A stretch of DNA of 64,000 nucleotides from Calamus simplicifolius. Its lineage: Eukaryota > Streptophyta > Magnoliopsida > Arecales > Arecaceae. Position 1 is the stretch's first letter. Every line of letters starts with the position of its first letter. Below, in pieces: positions 55,276-64,000 of the stretch. Position numbers and translations under genes: made by a program. The stretch covers positions 460,438 to 524,437 of the forward strand of contig UESW01003881.1 in assembly GCA_900491605.1 (NCBI GenBank), read 5' to 3'. The notes below the pieces were generated by a model that saw nothing but the letters and a program-made list of their open reading frames with translations, had not been told where the DNA came from and did no database searches.

Positions 55276-55479
55276 GATGGCTCTTCAAGAGAATGAACAG
55301 CAAACAAGACACAACCGGAAATAACGAAGAGTAATTAGCATTAAAGTTAGGGTTCAAGAGGCTTGGAGGAGGAGGAGGATGATGATTAGCGTTCTTGAAA
55401 GAGGGAGTAACAAGAGAGAAAACAGAAAGATTTGTGTTCTTGAAAGAGAAGGAAATAAGAGGAAAGATCTTGGACCATC

Positions 55480-56575
55480 GCGATGGATCCGATCGGCGAC
55501 GATCCGATGGTTGCGATCGATCGAATCCATGATCGATCCCAGTCGGCGACAACCGATCTCGGACCGTTGCGATCGATCCGATTGGCAATGATCCGACGGT
55601 TGCGATCGATCAAAGCCATGATCGATCCCGGTCGGCGACGATGATCTCGGACCGTCGCGATCGATCTGATCGGTGACGATCCGACAGTTGCGATCGATCA
55701 AAGCCATGATCGATCCCGGTCGGGGACGACCGATCTCGGACCGTCGCGATCGATCCGATCGGCGATGATCGATGGTTGTGATCGATCGAAGTTGGGGACG
55801 ACCGATCTCGGACCGTCCCGATCGATCTGATCGGCAACGATCCAACGGTTGCGATCGATCGAAGCCATGATCGATCCCGGTTGGCGACGACCGATCTTGG
55901 ACCGTCGTGATTGATCAGATCGGCGACGATCCGACGGTTGCGATTGATCAAAGCCATGATCGATCCCGGTCGGAGACGACCGATCTCGGACCATCGTGAT
56001 CGATCCGATTGGCGATGATCCGACGATTGCGATCGATCGAAGCCATGATTGATCCTGGTCGGCGATGACCGATCTTGGACCGTCGCGATCGATCCGATCA
56101 GCGATGATCCAACGGTTGCGATCGATCAAAGACATGATCGATCTCGGTCGACGACGATGGATCTCGGGCCATCGCGATCGATCCGATCGGCGACGATCTG
56201 ATGGTTGCGATCGATCGAAGCCATGATCGATCCCGATCAGCGATGATCGATCTCAGACCGTTGCGATCGATCCGATCGGCGAAAATCCGATGGTTGCGAT
56301 CGATCAAAGCCATGATCGATCTCGGTCGGAAATGACCGATCTCGGACCGTTGCGATCGATCTAATCAGTGACGATCTGACGGTTGCGATCGATCGGAGCC
56401 ATGATCGATCCTGGTCGGCGACGATCCGATGGTTGTGATCGATCGAAGCCATGATCGATCACGGTCAGCGACGACCGATCTCGGACCGTCGCGATCGATC
56501 TGATCGGCGATGATTCGACTATTGCGATCGATCGAAGCTATGATCGATCCCAGTCTGGGACGACCGATCTTGGCT
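55480..56575. repeat. 89-bp GATC-rich satellite, array 1 (about 12 units)
   Basis: The unit includes GCGATCGATCGAAGCCATGA, TCGATCCCGGTCGGCGACGA and CCGATCTCGGACCGTCGCGA. AAGCCATG recurs about every 88-89 bp (near 55612, 55700, 55861, 55950, 56039); one unit near 55788 lacks about 15 bp. The word GATC occurs many times per unit, often as CGATCGATC, and much of the unit is self-complementary. Since 89 is not a multiple of three, the minus strand reads the units in rotating frames. The long Arg/Ser/Asp-rich ORFs here are by-products. Confidence 0.93.
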
Positions 56576-56985
56576 GCTGGGCAGGGGGAGGAGAGGTGTT
56601 GCGGTTGTGGCAGCAGTGGCGGCGGCAGTGGGGGAGGGGACGGAAGGGAAGGGAACCTTGTGTTTGGAAGTGTAAGGCTACGGCAATTGGGAGAAGAGAG
56701 GCAGAGGGCGAGAGGATTGTCGTCTTGGTTCTCGCTGTGCTTCCTCTTTCGGTTTATTTTTTCCATGATGGCTCTTCAAGAGAATGAACAGCAAACAAAA
56801 CACAATCGGAAATAACGAAGAGTAATTAGCGTTAAGGTTAGGGTTCAAGAGGCTTGGAGGAGGAGGAGGATGATGATTAGCGTTCTTGAAAGAGGGAGTA
56901 ACAAGAGAGAAAACGAAAAGATTTGTGTTCTTGAAAGAGAAGGAAATAAGAGGAAAGATCTTGGACCATCGCGATGGATCCGATC
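56573..56985 (-). repeat. Second copy of the captured-gene 5' segment
   Basis: Matches 55076-55490 (GGAAGGGAAGGGAA, CGTCTTGGTTCTCGCT, AGCGTTCTTGAAAGAGGGAG and the junction into the GATC array). It encodes on the minus strand a second Pro-rich start, MEKINRKRKHSENQDDNPLA, that runs directly into GATC repeats. With array 1 it forms a larger duplicated module of about 1.5 kb. Confidence 0.9.
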
Positions 56986-57385
56986 GGTGACGATTCGACA
57001 GTTGCGATCGATCGAAGCCATGATCGATCCCGGTCGGCGACGACCGATCTCGGACTGTTGCCATCGATCCGATTGGCGACGATCCGACAGTTGCGATCGA
57101 TCGAAGCCATGATTGATCCTGGTCGGCGACGATCGATCTCGAACCATCGCGATCGATCCGATCGGCAACGATCTGACGGTTGCGATCGATCGAAGCCATG
57201 ATCGATCCCGGTCGGTGATTACCGATCTCGGGCCATCGCGATCGATCCGATCGGCGTTGACCCGACGGTTGTGATCGATCAATGCCATGATCGATCCCGG
57301 TCGGTGACGACTGATCTTGGACCATTGTGATCGATCCGATCGGCGATGATCCGATGGTTGCGATTGATCGAAGCCAGTAGACCAA
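56960..57385. repeat. 89-bp GATC-rich satellite, array 2 (about 5 units)
   Basis: Same unit as array 1, entered from the same flank (AGGAAAGATCTTGGACCATC then GCGATGGATCCGATCGG). It ends at GATCGAAGCCAGTAGACC (about 57378). Reading frames at 56678-57567 cross it and are not supported as genes. Confidence 0.92.
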
Positions 57386-57940
57386 GATAGTTTCACGGGC
57401 ACAGTGTCGCGGCCCTTCCGCTTCGCTTCTAGATGGTGCTTGGCTACTCGTAGTTCCGTTTGGGAAACTTTAAAAGGGTGGGGGGGGGAGCGTGAGTCAC
57501 GAAGAGAGCGAGGGGAGAGACGCCGAGAGCTCGCCGTGGAGGAGGGCTTCTTTTCCTCGTTCCCCAAAAGCCTAATACTAGGGTTCTCGGGAAACCGATC
57601 CCTCTACCTCCATCTCATCCACGTAAGGGGGCGACGGTGAGCTTTTCCTAGGGTTTTCAGAGAGAGATCTTTCTTGTTGTCGGCGTGTTTCATCTTGTTC
57701 GTGTTGTCGCTCCTGAGTGATCGATCAGAGCTAAGGATTTTGGAGTTTGTCTTAGACGTGGTTTCTAAAGGTTTGTTGTCTACCTTTCTAGGGCTTTTTT
57801 TACCCCTCATTTTGGATTGTTTCTTTTTTCTTTTTGGCCCATGTTTATCTGTTTGGATCGAAGTCTTTCTTTAGATGCTAGTCATTTAACTTTCGTTCTT
57901 CTTGTATCTTATCTCGCTCCAGTTCTCATATGATTAGAGT
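57386..57940. other. Non-repetitive CACTA interior
   Basis: Moderate-GC sequence with a poly-G run (57480-57490) and gene-leader-like words (CCTAGGGTTTTCAGAGAGAG, CATCCACGTAAGGGGGCGAC then GGTGAGC, a possible splice donor). I cannot identify a protein. It may be the untranslated start of a captured host gene or of the element's own transcript. Confidence 0.4.
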
Positions 57941-58010
57941 TTAACACACACACACATACACACACACATATATATATATATGTGTGTGTGTGTGTGCGCG
58001 TGTGTGTTAA
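57941..58010. repeat. Palindromic (AC)n(AT)n(GT)n microsatellite
   Basis: 70 bp from TTAACACACAC through (AC)n, an (AT)7-type centre, to (GT)n and GTGTGTGTTAA. It is self-complementary apart from single interruptions (AT and GCGC), so it can fold into one long hairpin. Confidence 0.95.
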
Positions 58011-58039
58011 TATTAAAAAGAATATTCATAATTCCTTAA

Positions 58040-59040
58040 ACAATATTTTTAAAAATATTGCGACGCACATATGTGCGTCGCAATATTTTATTTCATAATT
58101 CTTTTTAATATTTTTATAAAATTTATTTTTTTAAAAAAACATTGCGATGCAATACTTGCGTCGCTAAATAAAAAATTATTTTTATTAATTTACTATTTTA
58201 TTACGTCGCTATTTAACATAATTAATTTTTTAAAAAACATTGCGACGCACAGGTTTGCATCGTAATTTTTTTATTTCATAATTATATTTTATAAAAATAA
58301 TTTTATTTAAAATAATTGCGATGCAAGTAGTGCATCACTAAATTAAAAATAATTTCTCTAATTTTCTGGTTTATTGCGTCGCTAATGCATCGCTATTTAA
58401 CATAATTAATTTTTAAAAAAACATTGCGATGCATAGGGTTGCATCGCAATTTTTTTATTTCATAATTATATTTTATAAAATTTAATTTTATTTAAAATAA
58501 TTACGACACAGTTAGTGCGTCGCTAAATTAAAAATAATATTTCTAATTTTCTGGTTTATTGCGTCGTTAATGCATCGCTATTTAACATATTTAATTTTTT
58601 AAAAAACATTGCGACGCACTGAGTTGCGTCGTAATATTTTTTCTCATATTTATATTTTATAAAAATTAATTTTATTTAAATTATTTATGATGCAATTGGT
58701 GCGTCGCTAAATTAAAAATAATTTTTTTAATTTTTTGGTTTATTGTGTCGCCAATGCGTCACTATTTAACATAATTAATTTTTTAAAAAACATTGCGATG
58801 CACTAATTTGCGTCGCAATATTTTTTTTCCATATTTATATTTTATAAAAAATTAATTTAAAAATATTGCGACGCATTATTTACGTCGCTAAATAAAAAAA
58901 TTAATTTTTTTAAATTTTCTGATTTATTGAGTCGCTAATGTGTCGCTAATTGCGTCGCAATATTTTGTTGTCACGGAGATGTCGCAAAGTGGTCGCAATT
59001 TAGCGACGCATCATTGCGTCGCTAAATTTGCATCGCTATT
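58040..59040. repeat. CACTA right subterminal array, 184-bp unit
   Basis: ACATTGCGACGCA-type starts lie near 58237, 58421, 58606 and 58790, a spacing of 184-185 bp; each is preceded by ATTTAACATAATTAATTTTT and followed by TTGC(A/G)TCG(C/T)AAT. A shorter related unit starts near 58137. The last 150 bp (58900-59040) are dense in TTGCGTCGC/GCGACGC words. The core word is shared with the left array, but unit length and filler differ. Confidence 0.9.
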
Positions 59041-59059
59041 TCAGTATTTTTTTGTAGTG

Positions 59060-59269
59060 AATTAACAAAATAACAGCCAGATAGAGGATCTACATGACAA
59101 AGAACAATGCTTGATCTATGGTGTAGTTTAAACTTTTAAATAGGATCGGCAAAGCTTACGTTAGAATAAACTAAGATCTATGGTGCCCAGGACTAGGACC
59201 CAAGATATTTAGCCCAGCCTATTTATGTTATTGTAAATTTTGAAACATATGATATATGAAAGAACTTTT
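59060..59269 (-). repeat. CNL locus copy 2, 3' flank, proximal part
   Basis: Continues the flank cut by CACTA at 47472 and matches 38667-38901, with about 40 bp missing near 59120 relative to copy 1. Confidence 0.9.
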
Positions 59270-59900
59270 TCAAATAGGGTGGATTCTGTAGACATACCAG
59301 ACAATGGTTTCTCCTATTGTAATGCAAGGGATGTGAGAGATCTTGGGCCAATCACAGCCATTACTCATTTGGCACCGTTCCTCCAACTCCTTTATGCATG
59401 GCCTGATATACAATTCCTTGAGAGATGTGGGTAGGCCCTCATCCGGCAGTCTCCAGAAGTTAAAACATCCTATTATCTTCAGTCTCTCGAGAGATGTAAG
59501 GCTCGTTACGTCGACAGGAAATAACCCGCGAGCATATATTACAATCATAGTAGCTGAGCTCTTTGAGGGAGGTGAGCTTTTGAAACCAGTCTTTTTTCTT
59601 CTCGATAAAGGATAAGGATGTGATGAAGCCATCAAAGTGTAGATATTTGATAGAAGCAAGCACTTCCTCCGAAAGGCCCTAGATGAAGTTCTGGCTATTA
59701 GGAGATGACCATATTTCAAGCTTAGATGGTGAAGCCACATCGTCCCATATCATTTTACTGTGATATCCACATAAAAGTTGGATTTCTTTAGATGGAGTTG
59801 GAAGCACGAGAGTCCTCCTCAACTTTGGGCAATCATAAGTAGGAAGTTTGCGAAGACGATGAAATAATAATCGGTCCTTATTTGGTGCCAACCACTCTTT
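59270..59900 (-). pseudogene. CNL gene copy 2, C-terminal remnant
   Basis: Matches the last ~210 codons of the intact CNL gene: TSLTSLERLKIIGCFNFW, LPTSLKELYIRPCIKELEER, CQMSNGCDWPKISHIPCITI and the same end, VYRIHPI. A frameshift near 59530 separates this from SLSFIEKKKDWFQKLTSLKE. An insertion near 59760 disrupts the upstream LRR part (RLRKLPTYDCPKL). Similarity stops at about 59900, where the inverted repeat of element D starts. Coiled coil, NB-ARC and most LRRs are gone. Confidence 0.92.
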
Positions 59901-59901
59901 C

Positions 59902-60391
59902 TGTTGCCGCCGTGATCCGTCCTCCGACTCGGGCACAGTCATTCTCCAGGAGCGGACCTGCACACAAGTCCTCGCGCGAGAGGCGTTGGGGGTGGCCCTC
60001 CGTGGAAGACCCTCCGACGCTCAAGTCAGTGGGAGGAAATCGGCGATCAATCAGAAAATGGGGAGGTGGATCTCTCCGGTGAGTCTCTCCAGGGGCGGCC
60101 GATCGGGAGCTCTAGAGGGGGAGAGCACCGACGAGCAGCTGGCGAGAGCGGGAGAGTAAGAGTGAGGGTGTGAGCGCCTTAGTGCTGGTATGATCGCACC
60201 TGGAGAGACTCACCGGAGAGATCCACCTCCCCGTTTTCTGATTGATCGCCGATTTCCTCCCACTGACTTGAGCGTCGGAGGGTCTTCCGCGGAGGGCCAC
60301 CCCCCAACGCCTCTCGCGCGAGGACTTGTGTGTAGGTCCGCCCCTGGAGATCGACTGCGCCCGAGTCAGAGGACGGATCCCGGCGGCAACA
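59902..60391. repeat. Large inverted repeat of gypsy LTR ends
   Basis: The left arm 59902-60093 (starts TGTTGCCGCCGTGATCCG) is the reverse complement of the right arm 60199-60391 (ends CCCGGCGGCAACA), 192-193 bp, about 93% alike by eye, with a 105-bp spacer. The right arm ends in CA directly before a Tat-type primer site, so it is the 3' end of the element D 5' LTR. The left arm is the same LTR end in reverse, abutting the broken CNL copy. Confidence 0.9.
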
Positions 60392-60412
60392 TATTGGCGC
60401 TAGAGGAAGGGT
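60392..60412 (+). promoter_or_regulatory. Element D primer-binding site
   Basis: TATTGGCGCTAGAGGAAGGG directly follows the LTR end. It has the TTGGCGC start usual for Tat elements; the tRNA was not determined. Confidence 0.7.
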
Positions 60413-60477
60413 TTCAAGTCCCATTAAACTTGAAGAAAGGAGACAAGGATCTCGATCCGAAGTAGAACCTCTCTAAT

Positions 60478-62030
60478 GGCCAATCGAAGAAGAGCAACCT
60501 CTGAAGCCCAAGATCAGGCCGCTTCCCAGAGGCCTGATCCGGTGAGCAGTGTAGCGCCGCAGCCTCCACCAATCGAAACCCCGTCACCGCCTGTCATCCC
60601 GTGACCCAGGACCAGTTTGCCTTGTTGGTCTAGCAAATCCAGGCCCTGACTCACCTGGTCCAGGAGTGCCTTACGGCTCCTCCCACTCCGCACCTTCATA
60701 AGGAGGCCGCGATTCCTTCTTCGCCGACAACCTCCTCCTCCAGTCCGCATAAATCTGCGGACCCCCCACACCGACCCAGAGGGGACAAACCAGTCCCGCA
60801 AAGCGGTTATGATAGGGATCCTCCCAGATCTCGGCGAGCCCGGTCCCTCTCCCCAGTGACCTCCCACCATGATTCGACGCCTTCCCTGCGATCCTCTCGC
60901 CCAGCTCCTCCTCTGACCGCTGAAGAAGAGATCCGTCGTTAGATCCAGGAGATGCATCAGGAGCTGGACGCTGCCAAGCAGGCCCATCCGCCTCAGCCCA
61001 AGGCGGAGCAGGGCATCCCTTTCTCCAAAGGGATTATGGAGGAAGTGATTCCCTCCCATGTCAAGCTACCAGCCGTCGAACCCTACCACGGCTCTTCTGA
61101 CCCGGACGACCATCTTAGCAGCTTCCGATCAATAATGATGTTCCATGGAGCATCCGATGCGGTCCTCTGCCGCGCTTTCCCCTCCACCCTCAGAGGATCT
61201 GCCCGAACCTGGTTCAATGCCTTGAAGCAGGTTCCATCGATTCATTTGATGAGCTGATCCGTCTTTTTATTGGCCAGTTCGTCAGCAGCCGCCGCCAACG
61301 ACAAAGATCTGACTCCCTCTCCGAAGTTAAGTAGAGAGAGGGGGAGTCCTTGAGAAATTATCTTGGCCATTTTAATAAGGCCATGTTAGAGGTGGACCAC
61401 CTTAATCATGAGGTAACTATATCCGCCTTGGCGGGGGAGTCTCAAAGGAAAGCAACTTCTACTTGGCTATGGAAGTCAGCTACCCCCCTAGCCTCTCTGA
61501 TATGATGGCCCTGGCAGACAAGTACGCTAGGGTCGAAGAATCATGGAGAGTTTCCCGCGCCGAGCTGACAAAGAAGAAGGAGCCCAAAGGTCCCGATAGG
61601 CACCGTCCCGCCCGTCGGCCAAGTCCACCTCGCCGCCAAAGAGTTTCTCCGCTGCCGCCAAGGAATCGCTCCCGGAGCCCTCCCAGGCGATTCGATCACT
61701 ACACTCCGCTAACCGTGCCCCGGGCGCAAATCCTCATGGAAATAGAGCGCCAGCTCCCCCGGCCAGTTCCTCTCCGAGGGAACCCGACCCGAAGAGATCC
61801 CACCAAGTATGGTCGCTACCACCAGGAGCACGACCACGACACTGAAGAATGCTGGCAGCTGAAAAATGAAATCGATAGGCTGATCCAGCGGGGACGACTG
61901 AATCAGTTCAGGAGGGCGCCCGAGCCAGGACAAGAAGGTGATCGCCAGCCCAAACTTCAACAACCTCCTCCTCCACCAAATCCGCCCGTGATCGGCCGCA
62001 TCAACATGATCGAAGAGGCCGGCGGGTAGA
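60478..62030 (+). pseudogene. Element D gag
   Basis: Starts MANRRRATSEAQDQAASQRP with a Pro-rich leader; VTQDQFALLV-stop-QIQALTHLVQECL shows a TAG for Gln. Capsid: KLPAVEPYHGSSDPDDHLSS, FRSIMMFHGASDAVLCRAFP, TLRGSARTWFNAL, then a frameshift near 61235 and a TAG in SEVK-stop-RE. It continues with NYLGHFNKAMLEVDHLNHEV, and from 61463 with LADKYARVEESWRVSRAELT, a basic Arg/Pro-rich stretch and KYGRYHQEHDHDTEECWQLK. In relatives this zinc-binding motif has Cys where this copy has Gly (KYG), so a metal ligand is lost. Confidence 0.87.
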
Positions 62031-62079
62031 GCCCCAGGGACGATGGTGAAGGATCAGCGCCGAAGAGGGCGCGGACGGG

Positions 62080-62540
62080 CGAGCTCTCCTTCTCCGACGA
62101 TGATCTCCAAGGGATACTGTTCCCCCATGATGACGCATTAGTTGTATCCCTCAACTTAAATAACTATGATGTAAGCTGAATCCTCGTTGATAGTGAAAGT
62201 TCGGTGAATGTTTTGTACCTCGATGTGTTTGCCAGGATGAAATTACTCATGGAAAACCTTCGAGCCATGGATTCCACTCTAATGGGATTCACAGGCTACG
62301 TCATCATCCCGGAAGGGGTCGTCACCCTGACGGTCTGCGCGGGAGCCTGGCCCCTTGTAGCCACTATCCAGACGGACTTCCTAGTGACCAACCTCAGGTC
62401 TCCATACAACGCAATATTTGGCAGGCCTAGTCTGATGTCCCTCAAGGCAGTTGTCTCCATCTCGCACTTATCCATGAAATTCCCCATCGAGCAAGGAGTT
62501 GGAATTGTGCGAGGAAGTCAAGCCATGGCTCGGTAGTGCT
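62080..62540 (+). pseudogene. Element D protease with DSG changed to DSE
   Basis: LSFSDDDLQGILFPHDDALV and SLNLNNYDVS-stop-ILVDSESSVNVLYLDVF: the active-site triad reads Asp-Ser-Glu rather than Asp-Ser-Gly. A TGA precedes it at a likely Arg position. The second-half motif SPYNAIFGRPSLMSLKAVVS is kept. It ends at TAG after QAMAR, where relatives have Gln. Confidence 0.87.
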
Positions 62541-62563
62541 TTGTTACAAGCCTTCAGTCTAGA

Positions 62564-64000
62564 ATGCCGGAGGTTGATGGGTTAGATGCTCGAGAGGACT
62601 TTGCCGAACAGCGAGGAGAACCGGCAGAGGAACTGGAGGAGGTGCCATTGGATGAGGCTCGTTCCGACCGGACCATAAAAATTAGGTCGCTGCTCAAGGG
62701 CAAACCTCAGCACATATTGATCAGGTTCCTCCGAAGCAACGCTGACATCTTCGCCTGGTTCGCCTCCGATATGCCAGGGGTCAGCCCCGAGGTTCTCGTC
62801 CATCGTCTCAACGTGGACGAGATGCATAGGCCCGTCAAGCAGAAAAAGAGAAGCTTCACCCCGGAATGACAAAAGGCCATTGAAGAAGAGGTAGACAAAC
62901 TCATCAAGGCAAACTTCGTCCGGGAGGTAAATTATCCAAGCTGGCTATCAAACGTCGTTATGGTGAAGAAGTCGAACGGCAAGTGGAGGATTTGCATCGA
63001 CTTCACCGACCTCAACAAAGCCTGCCCGAAGGACAGCTTCCCTCTTCCTCGGATCGACCAGCTCGTGGATGCCACCTCAGGTCACCAGATGTTGTCGTTC
63101 ATGGATGCCTATTCAGGCTACAATCAGATCCGGATGGCCCCCGAGGATGAAGAAAATACCGCCTTCATAACCGACCGAGGTACTTACTGCTACCGTGTCA
63201 TGCCTTTTGGTCTTAAAAATGCAGGTACAACCTACCAAAGGCTAGTTAACAAAGTATTCAAGAAGCAAATCGGCCGAAATATGGAGGTGTACGTGGACGA
63301 CATGCTGGTCAAGAGCAAAGAAGCATCACAGCATGTCGAGGACCTCTCAGAGAGCTTTGCAATGCTGCGCAAGTATGGGATGAGACTCAATCCGACCAAA
63401 TGCGCCTTCGGCGTTAACTCCAGGAAGTTTCTCGGCTTTATGGTCTCCTAGCGAGGTATCGAAGCTAACCCCCAGAAGATTCAAGCTCTCCAACAAATGG
63501 CGCCCCCGGCATCTGTTAAAGAGGTCCAGCGCCTAACCGGGAGGATAGCGGCTCTTAACCGCTTTGTGGCACGGTCGGCCGAGAGATGCCTTCCCTTCTT
63601 CAAAACCCTCCGGTTAGCTAAAAACTTCCAGTGGACTCCTGAATGTCAAAAATCATTTCAAGATCTCAAGAAATACCTCGGCTCGCCCCCACTCATCAGC
63701 AGACCGGCCCCGGGCGAGACTCTATTCTTGTACCTGGCTGTTTCAGAGGGTGTCGTCTGTTCGGTGCTGGTCAGGGAAGAAGGAAAAGTCCAGAAGCCGA
63801 TCTACTATGTCAGCAGGCTACTCCGCGATGCGGAGACAAGGTATAGCAGAATTGAGAAGATGGTGTTGGCCTTAATCACCTCAGTTCGGAAGCTGCGACC
63901 ATACTTCCAAGCACATTCTGTGACGGTCCTGACCGACCAACCCATCAAGGTGGTAGTCCACCGTCCCGAGACATCAGGAAGAATGACCAAGTGGGCCGTT
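62564..64000 (+). pseudogene. Element D reverse transcriptase and RNase H (partial)
   Basis: 62564-62869: EVPLDEARSDRTIKIRSLLK, FLRSNADIFAWFASDMPGVS and RPVKQKKRSFTPE, then TGA (likely Arg, CGA). RT: NVVMVKKSNGKWRICIDFTD, ACPKDSFPLPRIDQLVDA, LSFMDAYSGYNQIRM, MPFGLKNAGTTYQRLV and the catalytic VYVDDMLVKSK. TAG at 63449 (FMVS-stop-RGIEAN, Gln). RNase H begins after YYVSRLLRDAETRYSRIEK with VTVLTDQPIKVVV and runs off the window. The RT catalytic residues are intact. Confidence 0.92.

Larger units (their letters stand above)
47473..59059 (-). mobile_element. CACTA (En/Spm) DNA transposon, 11.6 kb
   Basis: It begins CACTACAAGAG at 47473 and ends TTTTTTTGTAGTG at 59059, with a 3-bp target duplication aat on both sides (47470-47472, 59060-59062). 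Removing the element and one aat restores the CNL 3' flank of copy 1. Contents on the minus strand: a captured gene fragment with GATC-rich arrays (54816-57385), a TNP2-like transposase (53566-49990) and a TNPA-like protein (49780-48240). Both ends have subterminal arrays with GCGTCGC/GCGACGC words. Both genes are broken, so movement would need a partner element. Size is normal for a complete CACTA element. Confidence 0.95.
60199..64000 (+). mobile_element. Ty3/gypsy element D (Tat-like), cut by window end
   Basis: The LTR end at 60391 is followed by a primer site, gag (60478-62030), protease (62080-62540), reverse transcriptase and the start of RNase H. The protein sequence is related to element C, but the DNA is clearly different and the orientation opposite. 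Every premature stop that I could align is TAG at a CAG position or TGA at a CGA position. Integrase, any second RNase H and the 3' LTR lie beyond the window. Confidence 0.9.

Noticed and set aside
55354..57567. Several overlapping Arg/Ser/Asp-rich ORFs up to 240 codons
   Set aside because: They are frames through the 89-bp GATC arrays, which lack stops in rotating frames; no start context or domain supports a protein.

Overview
The window is nuclear DNA of a flowering plant with a large, repeat-rich genome. The evidence is nested Ty1/copia and Ty3/gypsy LTR retrotransposons with plant-type primer-binding sites, a CACTA (En/Spm) DNA transposon, and fragments of plant genes: an ALA-type phospholipid flippase, a FATB acyl-ACP thioesterase, and a probable captured plant gene of unknown function. 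Its only intact-looking host gene is a coiled-coil NB-ARC-LRR (CNL) resistance gene. A monocot, perhaps a palm, is my guess; nothing I can compute here proves it.

Region by region. 1-4137: a decayed flippase fragment, an LTR-like fragment carrying a palindromic 39-bp minisatellite, and AT-rich DNA with 70-bp and 35-bp tandem arrays. 4143-25592: one copia element flanked by the 5-bp target duplication gatac. A Tekay/Del-like gypsy element (A, 5256-15037, duplication ggtta) interrupts its 5' LTR. A second gypsy element (B, 15540-21451, duplication caaag) interrupts its gag region. 26135-37191: a Tat-lineage gypsy element (C) with two RNase H domains, a spliced-looking antisense gene and a 75-bp minisatellite. 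37197-38325: remnant of a FATB gene. 38902-42147: the 1081-codon CNL gene on the minus strand, with a duplicated upstream region (42250-43800). 47097-59900: a second, degenerate copy of the 3' part of the CNL locus, split by an 11.6-kb CACTA element (47473-59059, duplication aat). 59902-64000: a large inverted repeat and the first half of a further Tat-like gypsy element (D), cut by the window end.

Almost all coding sequence here is retroelement or transposon protein (gag, protease, reverse transcriptase, RNase H, integrase; TNP2-like and TNPA-like proteins), and nearly all is broken by stops and frameshifts. Most stops I can align are TAG or TGA where the family has Gln (CAG) or Arg (CGA). 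That is the mark expected from deamination of methylated cytosine in CHG and CG contexts, which fits long-term silencing.

The least ordinary features are: the CACTA element's captured gene fragment with two arrays of an 89-bp GATC-rich unit; its different subterminal arrays (107 bp and about 184 bp) built on one core word; element B, whose polyprotein reads through its own polypurine tract into the LTR; the rearranged 3' end of element A; and the antisense gene plus 75-bp modular minisatellite of element C.
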